From the NCBI GenBank assembly GCA_015852425.1, contig JAAAIG010000481.1, positions 1 to 22,866 of the forward strand: a stretch of DNA of 22,866 nt, in the 5' to 3' direction. The notes beneath the pieces are model-generated. The model did no database searches. It saw only the letters and a list, made by a program, of their open reading frames with translations, and was not told the DNA's origin. The DNA is from Gryganskiella cystojenkinii (Eukaryota > Mortierellomycota > Mortierellomycetes > Mortierellales > Mortierellaceae). The number at the start of each line of letters is the position of its first letter. Positions within the stretch are counted from its first letter, which is position 1. Both the position numbers and the translations under genes were made by a program. This document shows positions 10,715-19,274 of the stretch, in pieces.

Positions 10715-12382
10715 TTAAACGAGGGTATGGGCATTGTCCTCCTCGGCAGCTTGCTTCTCGGCCTTGAGGATTGCAATCTCCTTCAACATCCTCTGGCGCT
10801 CCTCCTCCTCACGTTCGTACATGGCCACATCCTCCATCTTGGCCTTGCGATCACCCATCCAGAAAGCCAACATAGGCACGAACGCAAAGAGGATACAGGC
10901 GGTCGTGATGCAGTTCCACTTGAAACCATGCGCATGGTAGATAAAACCGGCCAAGATGGGGCCGATCAACATACCAAACGAAAAAGCAATGTTGAAGATG
11001 GCGAACGCACGAGCATAAGCGGCCTTGTCGCCCGTCCGGCGGACCACGGCCGAGATCTCACCGAGAATCGGAGCAATAAAAGACGAAGTCGAGAGACCGA
11101 TACCAACCAGGACGAGGATGATGGCCCATAAAGGCTTGCCCTCGATACTGAGCAACAGCATGAAACAACCACAGATGGTCACGGCGCAGGAACAGAGGAT
11201 CTTGGCACCATAACGATCAGAGACCCAGCCGGCAAGAGGTGAGATAATTGTGGGCATCGTGAACGCGATGAAGACCAGACCTATCTGACCCTCGGTCATG
11301 TTGAAGCGTTCACGGAGATAGTAAGGCAGAGTCGGCTCGAGAGTTGAGAGATCAAAAGCCTCAAGGGTTGTGACAGCCACAGCGGCGATCATACGGCGAG
11401 TGGTGATCAATTGCCAGATTGAGGTCTTCACTTCCTCGGGGACGGCCTCACCGTTGGCAATGGCACGCTCACGAAGATCGGCTTCGTAACGACGGATCTC
11501 AATGACTTCATCAGCACGTTCCTCGATCAGGAGCAAGAGACAGGCGAGGACAATACAGGCAAAAGCGATCGAGAAGTAAAATGGGGCATGTTCACCAAAG
11601 GCATCGTGCAAAAGGCCACCGATTGGGGGACCACCGAGAAGACCCATAGTATGGCCGATCAGAGCCTTACCCATCTGAACACCCATCTCGTTCGCAGCGA
11701 AGGAGTCCGTCATCAAGGCCAGACCAAGTGTCCAGACGGCTCCACCAGAGACACCCTGAAAGAAACGGGCGAAGATCAAGAGCCAGTAGGCATGGGCAAA
11801 GATAAAGATAATTGTCGAGATCAACAGACCCGTGAGACCGATCATCATGGGCAAACGACGGGAAGCCATCTTGTCAGAGAGGATACCAAAGATGGGCGAG
11901 GATGCCATGATACCGGCGGCATAGACAGCGACGAGGATACCGGTCTGGGTCGAGTCACCACCCATACGCTCAATAATACCGGGAGCGAGGGGAATGATAA
12001 TACCGTAGGCGGACATGTCGGTGAACAGAGCCAAGAGGATCGTCATCGTGATGAAGTGCTTGTGTGTACGGATGTGATGAAGAAAGGGCTTCTTCTTGGT
12101 GTCCTTAATAGCGGCAGCGGAATCATCGTTGGAAGAAGGGGCGTTGCAAATGGTCGTCGGGTATTGCTTCGAGAGATCGGCGGCCTTCTCGGCGGCGCTG
12201 AGATCCGAGGATGAGGCGGCGGCGGTCTCCGAGATGATATTCTCTTGAAGTGCGGGATTAGTCAAACCATTCGAGTAGGCGGAACCCAAGGTGGATGTAG
12301 GCGAAGTAGGGGCACGATCTGCGTCGCAACTATGAGTTGCGGAAAGATTTACGGCGTTGTCATTGACGGCAACTGGTTGCAT
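10715..12382 (-). CDS. MFS transporter, DHA1/SLC18 (vesicular amine transporter)-like
   Basis: A single uninterrupted exon encodes 555 residues. The first ~105 are hydrophilic and Ser/Ala-rich, so cytosolic. Twelve membrane segments can be laid out from about 109 to 530. The loop after segment 2 carries the MFS signature GILSDKMASRR (166-176), and a second copy, GWVSDRYGAK, marks the second half. GKALIGHTMGLLGGPPIGG followed by AP-F resembles the SLC18/VMAT pattern, and the charged loop ADEVIEIRRYEADLRERA separates the halves. The family are proton-coupled antiporters of cationic drugs, polyamines or metabolites; the substrate cannot be read from sequence. The C-terminus is a charged, coiled-coil-like tail (YEREEEERQRMLKEIA). 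It is the only intronless gene in the window. A TATA box lies about 170 bases upstream, unlike its neighbours, suggesting regulated expression. Confidence 0.92.
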   Translation of the reverse strand: MQPVAVNDNAVNLSATHSCDADRAPTSPTSTLGSAYSNGLTNPALQENIISETAAASSSDLSAAEKAADLSKQYPTTICNAPSSNDDSAAAIKDTKKKPFLHHIRTHKHFITMTILLALFTDMSAYGIIIPLAPGIIERMGGDSTQTGILVAVYAAGIMASSPIFGILSDKMASRRLPMMIGLTGLLISTIIFIFAHAYWLLIFARFFQGVSGGAVWTLGLALMTDSFAANEMGVQMGKALIGHTMGLLGGPPIGGLLHDAFGEHAPFYFSIAFACIVLACLLLLIEERADEVIEIRRYEADLRERAIANGEAVPEEVKTSIWQLITTRRMIAAVAVTTLEAFDLSTLEPTLPYYLRERFNMTEGQIGLVFIAFTMPTIISPLAGWVSDRYGAKILCSCAVTICGCFMLLLSIEGKPLWAIILVLVGIGLSTSSFIAPILGEISAVVRRTGDKAAYARAFAIFNIAFSFGMLIGPILAGFIYHAHGFKWNCITTACILFAFVPMLAFWMGDRKAKMEDVAMYEREEEERQRMLKEIAILKAEKQAAEEDNAHTLV

Positions 12383-12550
12383 CGAGCTTTCTGGGATTGC
12401 AAAAAGTGTAAAGGGGGTATTGAGAAGTATTAGGGAAGGAGGATAGAATTGTTATCCATTACTTGGGATTATCGTGTGGGGAGAAAGAGAGGACGAGAGA
12501 GGAAATGAGATGAGGAAGTGAATAAGTAAAAACAGGCAAGATTCGATGCC

Positions 12551-12558
12551 TTTTTATA
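12551..12558 (-). promoter_or_regulatory. TATA box of the MFS transporter gene
   Basis: Read on the - strand the sequence is TATAAAAAGG, a perfect TATAWAWR match. It lies 169-176 bases upstream of the MFS start codon, in the correct orientation. Confidence 0.55.
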
Positions 12559-13084
12559 CGTTTTTGTCCAAAGTGGGTGAGGAGAAACAAAGTTACAAAG
12601 GAGACAAAGGCAAACTAAAACAGGCAAACAATCGGAGAAAAAAAAAAAGCTTGTCTAGTGCAGGCGGAACATTCCATGTCAAAAAGCAAGAGGCCAGCGC
12701 AGTCTCACATTTCTCGGTAAGAAGACCGTTTTGCCAGGAGCCATTGTGTGCACCAGAAAGAACTGACACTAGTTGACCCACATGTTGATTAACCTGAGTC
12801 CGAACACTGCGCTCATCGTCGCCACGAAAGTATCACTGTCACCGCCTTTCACTCACTTTTTCTCTCGGTCGTCACTCTGGCCTCCACTAGTGCGCTACGC
12901 AGGCATACACCTATGATTATGTATCACCTACAAATCATTGCACCATGGCCATCATAGTCGGTCGTCATCGTGCTCAAAGCCGGGAAACGTGAAAGAGGGA
13001 AGCAACGATGGCAGATCGGTGGCCTACATGGATCAGAAATGCAATCCTCTTTTGGTTGGCATCATAAGACACTTTTTGGTCTTC

Positions 13085-13112
13085 CGATGGTTTCTTTTCT
13101 CGGAAACCATTG
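13085..13112. repeat. Inverted repeat with hairpin potential
   Basis: Perfect 8-base arms ATGGTTTC (13087-13094) and GAAACCAT (13103-13110) flank an 8-base loop. A G-U pair and a C-G pair extend the stem to ten. An A-rich run follows on the + strand. Nothing links it to a known RNA family. Confidence 0.5.
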
Positions 13113-13185
13113 ATGACAAAAAAAAAATTCAACAAAAAAAAGATAGGTTAAGGAATGCTCCAAGGTCACTCAGGTGACGTCCACA

Positions 13186-13191
13186 TTTATT
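13186..13191 (-). terminator. Candidate poly(A) signal of ATX1
   Basis: AATAAA on the - strand (TTTATT on +), 154 bases past the ATX1 stop codon. Confidence 0.4.
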
Positions 13192-13344
13192 TCTTTTGTG
13201 CAGAAAAGCCGTCCAAATGACCGTCCGTTGGTCCGTGGTCCGTGCCATCAATTGGCTACTTTTGGAGCGAAGAAAAAGATTTGGTGGCAATAATTTCATT
13301 TTTGATGGGAAATGGGGGAAGGGGATGGTTTCACCACTCCCGCT

Positions 13345-13886
13345 TTAGGCAGCGACCTTGGCAGCCTTGCCAGTCTTCTGGATCACAGCAAGGATCTCGT
13401 CCTATGATGATAATGGGCAGAAAAAGTGGGTACAGTACAAAGAAAACAAGAACGGTTAGATGGCATTTTCTGATGAGTCAGATTTGACCTTAGATCTTCT
13501 AAAGGTTCGACTTTGGGGCTGTTCGTTATACTTACTTGAGTCAAGGTGGAGGACTCGACAGTGACCTTTTGCGTGTCAAGGGAGACATCAAACTTCTCGA
13601 CACCTAACATTCGCAGAGTATTCAAAAGACACTCGAGTCGTTAGATTCATCTTTGCGAGGGATTCACTGATCGACAGTTCCTGTGACATCCTTGGGGCCG
13701 CGAAAATAGTTTACCTTGAAGCTTGTTGAGGACTCTGGTGACAGCACCGGAGCAACCGCCACAGGTCATGGTAACGTCGTAAACGAAAGTCTAGCGTGAG
13801 ATATACAGATAATGGGCCTGTCAGTCAATACGAACCATTTCTTGGAGTAATGAGTGAGAGTAAATGAGAGCTGGCCTTACGGTCAT
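13345..13886 (-). CDS. ATX1: ATX1-type copper metallochaperone
   Basis: Four short exons, 13881-13886, 13715-13790, 13536-13603 and 13345-13401, encode 68 residues, matching the ATX1/ATOX1 family (68-73). The family carries Cu(I) in the cytosol to P-type copper ATPases of the secretory pathway. Visible: copper motif MTCGGC (10-15) with C12 and C15, and the conserved loop KTGK (59-62). The first coding exon is only six bases (ATG ACC), followed by a GTAAGG donor. Joining the exons gives MTTFVYDVTMTCGGCSGAV, an exact family fit, so I trust it despite its size. Introns are 90, 111 and 134 bases, nearly twice the coding length in total. The gene is divergent from the nucleoside hydrolase, with 684 bases between start codons. 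Confidence 0.94.
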
Positions 13887-14570
13887 GGTGAATTAGAGAT
13901 GTGCGGTGGATGGAGAAGAAACGTGTGAGTTAAGGGACGTGTGAGCGAAGAGACAACTGAGAGGACGGGTGTGTGGGTGTAGGTATAAAGCTGAGAGGAA
14001 GTGGAGAAAGAAAGAATGGAATGGATGATGGAATATGAATGAAAGAAATCTTTTTATGCGCGACATTCTGAGGGAAATAAAAAATGAAATTTTGAATTCG
14101 ATTTGTCAGAGAGGGAGAGGGAGAGCGAAATAAAAAACGAACGATCGATGCTCACTCCTCCCCTTGGTAGCACGCAATAATATGCTTCTTCTCAAACTCG
14201 CGCGCGTGAAATGGCCTGCACCGCGGTTCCTATCGTTGGGGGGGCTGAGCACTGTCTTTGTTGTCGATCATAGACGATTTTTTTTGGCGACTACTTTTGT
14301 CTGCAAGATCCCAGCCTCGTTGAACTTTCCCCGCAATTTGCTGCTCAAGTACCATTACCCACAAATTTTTGTGTGACCCCACTCAGAAAGCTTTCCACCC
14401 TTTTGTTCCTGTACATTCGAACAGTATCATCGGCCCTTTCTCACGGCCTCTAAGGTGTTCATTTTTTCCCGTCTCTACTTCTTGTCTTTTTTCCTCTTTC
14501 TCTTCTTCTCACCCTTCCCCCTTTCTTGCATTCATTTCCCTCCGACTCTCACTCAATCGCAACCGCCGCC
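13887..14570. promoter_or_regulatory. Divergent promoter region of ATX1 and the nucleoside hydrolase
   Basis: No gene is supportable here. The ATX1 side has ACGTGTGAG twice, 16 bases apart (13921-13929 and 13937-13945), a TATAAA at about 13984 and purine-rich simple sequence (about 14108-14126). The hydrolase side has a long CT-rich leader (about 14450-14565) ending in GCCGCC directly before the ATG. I could not find a clear copper-response element. TGCACCG at about 14217 is one base off the yeast Aft1 core and is probably chance. Confidence 0.5.
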
Positions 14571-16194
14571 ATGCTACCAACTAAAGCAAGCCCATGCATC
14601 ATTGACTGCGATCCCGGCATTGACGATACCTTGGCCATTCTCCATGCCATGGGATCTGACAAGGTTGACCTCAAGGCCATCACCCTCACCTACGGCAACA
14701 CCAACATCAACAATGTCACCAAGAACCTCTTTACAATCCTCCATGTCCTCGGCAAGGAGGTCAGCCCTGAACGTTTGGCCACTTATGAGGGTGCTGATAT
14801 CGAGAAGCTGCGTCGTATCCAGACCCTACGCCCTGTCATCTCTGTCGGTACGTGTCATATGCCTCGAACAATAATTTATTTCTTTGCTCTATCAATTGAC
14901 AGATCGTTATCACTCGATACCTCTCAAACAATAGGTGCCAAGGCCCCCCTGGTCCACAAGGCTACATACGGCGAGGATTTCCATGGACCCGATGGCTTGG
15001 GATGCCTTCACTTGAACGACCCAGACTTGGCTCCCAAGGATTGGGCGGCCGAGATCTTTGAGCATTTGGACCCCACAGTCTTGAGCGAGCATGTGGACAA
15101 GATCACGGGCGATATCGAACCTCAAAAGTTGTTTACGCTTTCCAAGAGATTGGCGCATATGGAGATCCTGGATCAGTTAAAGCAAGCCGAACCCCATACG
15201 TTGACGATCATTGCTCTTGGACCCATGACCAACTTGGCGTTGGCTTACCGTGAGGATCCTGTCACGTTTGCTAGATGCAAACAAGTCATTTGCATGGGAG
15301 GATGCGTTGATATGCCTGGGTAAAGCGCAAGATAGTCGACTCGCCGAGAAGGAAAAAAATAACAGAAATTTACCTGGAATGTCTGGTTACTGACCTATTT
15401 TTGATTTTATCGCTCGTAGAAATGTTACGCCTGTCGCAGAGTTCAACTTCCACGCCGACCCTCTTTCGGTTCATGAGATCTTCCAAGCCACAAATGCCGA
15501 GGACCCCACCAAAGTGATCAAGCTGTACATGTTGCCTACGGATGGTAAAGTTACAAAAAAATAAGATAGCTAGAAGAAAGGGCACGAAGCTGCGAGTTCC
15601 TCCATACCTTTTGCACTGCATAACTGCATTATTTTGCGGCCTCTAACTAACAACTTTTATGATTTCTTTCTTGTTCCTCGTGGTATAGTTACCCACACGG
15701 TGTCTCTTCAGTCCGCGACGGTCAAGGAGTATGTTGCGCCGTTGCAGACACCCCTTTCAAAGTTTACGAATTTGCTTTTGGGATACCTGTTTGAATTGTT
15801 GGAACATAAGTTGCACTACACGGCGATGAACTTGCATGATCCTCTCTGTATCGGATTCTTTATCGATCTGGAGCATGAGGATATCAACTCGGTTGGATGG
15901 GGGGTCGAGGAGCGAGATATTCGTGTCGAGACTGAGGGGACGTTGACTCGTGGTATGCTTGTGGTTGATCGCAGAGTTAAAAGCACGAAGCCTGCGCCAG
16001 GCTATAAATCCCGTACCCAGGTTGTCGTCAAGGTAAAAACAACAAAAGTCTTTCAATGATGTATGTCGATTCTTTGTCTACGCTCTTGTGTTGATACCGC
16101 AGTCTCTCTTTTTGAATAGGCTGACAGCGAGAGGTATTTGACCAGCATGCTCCAGGACATCTGGGGTGTAACGAACTACGGGCAAGGAAACTAA
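14571..16194 (+). CDS. Inosine/uridine-preferring nucleoside hydrolase family protein
   Basis: Exons 14571-14847, 14935-15319, 15420-15544, 15689-16032 and 16120-16194 encode 401 residues (typical members 310-400). The family hydrolyses the N-glycosidic bond of ribonucleosides, releasing base and ribose for salvage. Visible: Ca2+-binding motif DCDPGIDD at 12-19, with D14, D18 and D19 at the positions of the classical D10/D14/D15; EFNFHADP with N230 and D234; and the late motif HDPL with H312 and D313, matching the catalytic-pocket His-Asp pair. All the key residues are therefore present. Introns are 87, 100, 144 and 87 bases. ATG 14571 is chosen for its GCCGCC context and the usual distance to the DxDxGxDD motif. 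Base preference, and whether yeast URH1 is a true orthologue, cannot be told. RLI1 follows after 266 bases. Confidence 0.92.
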
Positions 16195-16208
16195 GAATAA
16201 GGTCGAAT

Positions 16209-16214
16209 AATAAA
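16209..16214 (+). terminator. Candidate poly(A) signal of the nucleoside hydrolase gene
   Basis: AATAAA occurs 15 bases after the stop codon. Confidence 0.45.
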
Positions 16215-16272
16215 CAACGTGATCACTGTAGAAGTACACCCTTAAGTCATTCGCCCTGTTTTCGTTTTTGAG

Positions 16273-16302
16273 GTGGTGTGGGCTCTGGGTTTCCCACACC
16301 GT
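16273..16302. repeat. GC-rich inverted repeat between nucleoside hydrolase and RLI1
   Basis: Arms GGTGTGGG (16275-16282) and CCCACACC (16293-16300) pair perfectly around a 10-base loop, and two G-U pairs can extend the stem. It lies about 60 bases after the upstream gene's AATAAA and about 160 before the RLI1 start. It could be a protein-binding palindrome or an RNA hairpin in a 3' UTR or leader. Confidence 0.55.
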
Positions 16303-16460
16303 GTCAAACCGACCTCGGACTTTTCACCACCAATTACGCAGTCCAAACAACAAAAAAATATTTTTTTTGTGCGCAAAAAAAAGAATATAGTGCATAGAGC
16401 AGAGAAAAGACACCTCTTCTTTTGCATTACCCATTCCTCTAATCCCGAAGAATTGCAATC

Positions 16461-18840
16461 ATGTCGGACCAACTCACCCGTATTGCCATCATCTCTTCGG
16501 ACAAGTGCAAGCCCAAGAAGTGTCGTCAGGAGTGCAAGAAGTCTTGCCCCGTCGTCAAGATGGGTAACGTTTCTCTCTCTCTCTCTAGGATTCCACGATC
16601 AGACTTTCAAATTAACTCGCATACCAAATGGAACTCAACACCTTCCCCTCGCCCCTTGACACGCACATCCCGCGGACTGCGGCCCATCCAACTTCACGTT
16701 CACTTTGATGACTTGAACACCTCTGCTCATTATACGTCGATACACCTCCAATATTAATACCTGCTTGCTCGTCTCATTAGGCAAGCTCTGCATTGAGGTC
16801 TCGCCCAACTCAAAGATCGCTTTCATCTCGGAGGATCTCTGCATCGGTTGTGGTATTTGCGTGAAGCGTTGCCCCTTTGGCGCTATCCACATTATCAACT
16901 TGCCCACCAACTTGGAGAAGGAGGTCACCCATCGTTACTCTGCCAACTCTTTCAAGTTGCATCGTCTTCCTGTCCCCCGTCCCGGTCAGGTTCTTGGATT
17001 GGTCGGTACCAACGGTATCGGTAAATCGACCGCTCTTAAGATTCTTGCTGGCAAGCTCAAGCCCAACTTGGGTCGCTATGATGACCCCCCAGACTGGCAG
17101 GATATCTTGAAGCACTTCCGTGGATCCGAATTGCAGAACTACTTTACAAAGATTCTCGAGGACAACTTGAAGGCGATTATCAAGCCCCAGTATGTCGATC
17201 ACTTGCCCAAGGCTGTCTCAGGAAAGGTCGGCGATCTCTTGGAGGCCAAGCAGGAGTTAACCAACCGTCAGTTGATGATTGACAACCTCGGTAAGTCGGC
17301 CGCAGACTTTTTTTTTTTTGTCTCGTTCTTGGCTATTGTTTGTTTTCTAACTCTCCTGACTTTCACATCTCTCATTAATAGACTTGAAGGAAATTTTGCA
17401 GCGTGAGGTTGGACAGTTGTCTGGAGGAGAGTTGCAGCGTTTCGCCATTTCGATCGTCTGTATCCAGAGGGCCGACATGTACGTTTTTATTCTTGTCCCG
17501 CAGCTGGATCTTCTCTACTTGGATGATGATTACCCAGATGTTTCTGTTTGATACGAAATGAGGCAACAGACTGCGTCGCAAAAACGAAGAATTAGCGTCA
17601 GTCATTGACAATCTCTCGGCTTTTTGCGATTTCTACTTTTTTTTTTAGCTACATGTTCGATGAGCCTTCGTCCTACCTCGATGTCAAGCAGCGTTTGAAC
17701 GCTGCCAGAACCATCCGTTCTTTGCTCAACCCTACCTGCTTCGTCATTGTCGTCGAGCACGATTTGTCCGTCTTGGATTACTTGTCGGATTTCATTTGCG
17801 TCCTTTACGGTGTTCCCTCCGTCTATGGTGTCGTCACTTTGCCATTCTCGGTTCGTGAAGGTATCAACATTTTCTTGGATGGCAAGGTCCCCACTGAGAA
17901 CTTGCGTTTCCGCGAGGAATCCTTGACTTTCCGTTTGGCCGAGACTGCGGATGAACTTCAGGATAACCAGAGCCATCGTCGTTACAAGTACCCCGAGATG
18001 ACCAAGACCATGGGCGATTTCAAGCTGAACGTCAAGCCCGGTCAGTTCACGGATTCCGAGATCATTGTCATGTTGGGTGAGAACGGTACTGGAAAGACTA
18101 CGTTCATTCGTCTCTTGGCCGGTCTTATTAAGCCCGATGGTGATAAGCACGTTCCTGAGCTCTCTGTCTCGTACAAGCCCCAGAAGATTGCCCCCAAGTT
18201 CCAGGTAAGAGCTTTGTTTTAGGTGGTGTGCGCATTAGAATGGATACAAAAGAAATAAGGCGATCAGAAATTAACCTTTGAACTCATTATTTGAAAAAAT
18301 TAGGGCACTGTTCGTATGTTGTTCTTGAAGAAGATCAAGGCCGCTTTCATGCACCCTCAGTTCAACACCGATGTCCTCAAGCCCATGCAGACCGAGCCCA
18401 TTATCGATCAGGAAGTCGGCAACTTGTCCGGAGGAGAGTTGCAGCGTGTCGCTATCTGCTTGGCCCTTGGTGCGCCCGCGGATATTTACCTTATTGATGA
18501 GCCCTCTGCTTACCTTGATTCCGAACAGCGTATTATTGCCGCCAAGGTTATCAAGCGTTTCATTCTTCATTCCAAGAAGACTGCCTTCATCGTCGAGCAC
18601 GATTTCATCATGGCTACCTATTTGGCCGATCGTGTAGTAGTCTATGACGGTCAGCCCTCCGTCGAGGCCACTGCTAACTCCCCTCAGAGTTTGCTGACTG
18701 GTATGAACAAGTTCCTGTCGTCGCTTGAGATTACCTTCCGTCGTGATCCTACCAACTACCGCCCCCGTATCAACAAGATGGATTCTGTCAAGGATAAGGA
18801 GCAGAAGGCCAGCGGCAACTACTTCTTCTTGGAGGATTAG
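16461..18840 (+). CDS. RLI1: RLI1/ABCE1 ribosome-recycling ATPase
   Basis: Exons 16461-16563, 16781-17290, 17382-17478, 17649-18204 and 18304-18840 encode 600 residues (yeast Rli1 has 608). The protein is a soluble twin-ABC ATPase with two 4Fe-4S clusters. It splits ribosomes after termination and acts in initiation and ribosome export. Cluster cysteines are complete: C16/C21/C25/C29 and C55/C58/C61/C65. First ATPase: Walker [10 protein letters not shown] (110-118), signature LSGGELQR (217-224), Walker B with E242 in [10 protein letters not shown]. Second: GENGTGKTT (380-388), LSGGELQR (463-470), [11 protein letters not shown] with E488. The C-terminus is the family's [10 protein letters not shown] type. 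Four GT-AG introns of 217, 91, 170 and 99 bases; the third has T10 at its acceptor. A pyrimidine-AG early in intron 1 (about 16589) would give an impossibly short intron. This is one of the best conserved eukaryotic genes; identity is secure. Confidence 0.98.
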
Positions 18841-19148
18841 TTTAAAGTAATTGCCTGGAATCAAGAAGATGGTTAGCGTTTCTGGATTTTGCCTGAATTT
18901 TTAGTCTGACCAGATACCCCGACCAAAAAACACAACACCAAACTGTTTTCAGAAATGACAACAACAGACACTGAAGGAGAACGATGAATAGATAGCAGAT
19001 GAAGGAGGGGTAGTAGGAGGAGGAGGAGCAGGAAGAGAAAGGAAGAAGTTATTATGAACATAGTTATGGATCTCATTAAAAAAACTTATCGAACCAAGGC
19101 GACGAAAGAAGACTGATCCTTCGCATGGGACAGCCAGAAATGCAATCC

Positions 19149-19158
19149 ATCACGTGAT
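19149..19158. promoter_or_regulatory. Palindromic CACGTG E-box (Cbf1-like site)
   Basis: ATCACGTGAT is a perfect 10-base palindrome containing the bHLH core CACGTG, about 120 bases before the NDUFA12 start. A second half-like CACGT lies at 19163-19167. Yeast Cbf1 prefers RTCACRTG, which this fits; the binding protein here is inferred. Confidence 0.5.
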
Positions 19159-19172
19159 TTTTCACGTCACCT

Positions 19173-19187
19173 CTCCGAAATTCGGAG
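19173..19187. promoter_or_regulatory. CCG-N5-CGG inverted repeat (possible zinc-cluster site)
   Basis: Perfect 7-base arms CTCCGAA and TTCGGAG flank a single A, so the CCG and CGG triplets are five bases apart. Zn2Cys6 regulators bind paired CGG/CCG triplets at fixed spacing. It lies 15 bases from the E-box and about 90 upstream of the NDUFA12 start. Confidence 0.4.
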
Positions 19188-19274
19188 GGACGGATTTCTT
19201 GATCGTGAAAAAATAACATGAAGGGAATTTAAATCGATTTTCTTACCAACCCTCCATCACATCAACTTTCGACC

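Larger units (their letters stand above)
12383..13344. other. Long intergenic region: MFS promoter and ATX1 3' flank
   Basis: I see no supportable gene in these 962 bases; the open frames are short and match nothing I know. The left part holds the MFS leader and TATA box. The right part holds a candidate ATX1 poly(A) signal (13186-13191). In between are an inverted repeat (13085-13112), a short inverted repeat GTCAC-TCAG-GTGAC (about 13166-13179), and three GTCCGT copies at 13223, 13231 and 13238. No tRNA A/B boxes were found. Confidence 0.6.
18841..19274 (+). promoter_or_regulatory. RLI1 3' flank and NDUFA12 promoter
   Basis: No gene was seen in these 434 bases. The left part is a purine-rich GGA/GAA repeat-like stretch (about 18990-19050), with no clean AATAAA for RLI1. 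The right part carries an E-box and an inverted repeat (separate entries), followed by A/T-rich DNA up to the GACCATG start context of NDUFA12. Confidence 0.55.

Noticed and set aside
11588..12214. A 208-codon open frame on the + strand opposite the MFS gene.
   Set aside because: It is hydrophilic, motif-free and entirely antisense to a convincing transporter gene; explained by the same codon-bias effect.
12938..13177. A 79-codon frame in the ATX1-MFS gap, near an ATG in good context (CACCATGG at 12942).
   Set aside because: Low complexity, no recognisable domain, and it overlaps the hairpin and probable 3' flank of ATX1. No splice-extended version gave a family match.
13501..13520. GGTTCGA resembling a tRNA B box.
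   Set aside because: It lies inside ATX1 intron 3, the following bases do not fit the consensus, and no A box or cloverleaf is present.
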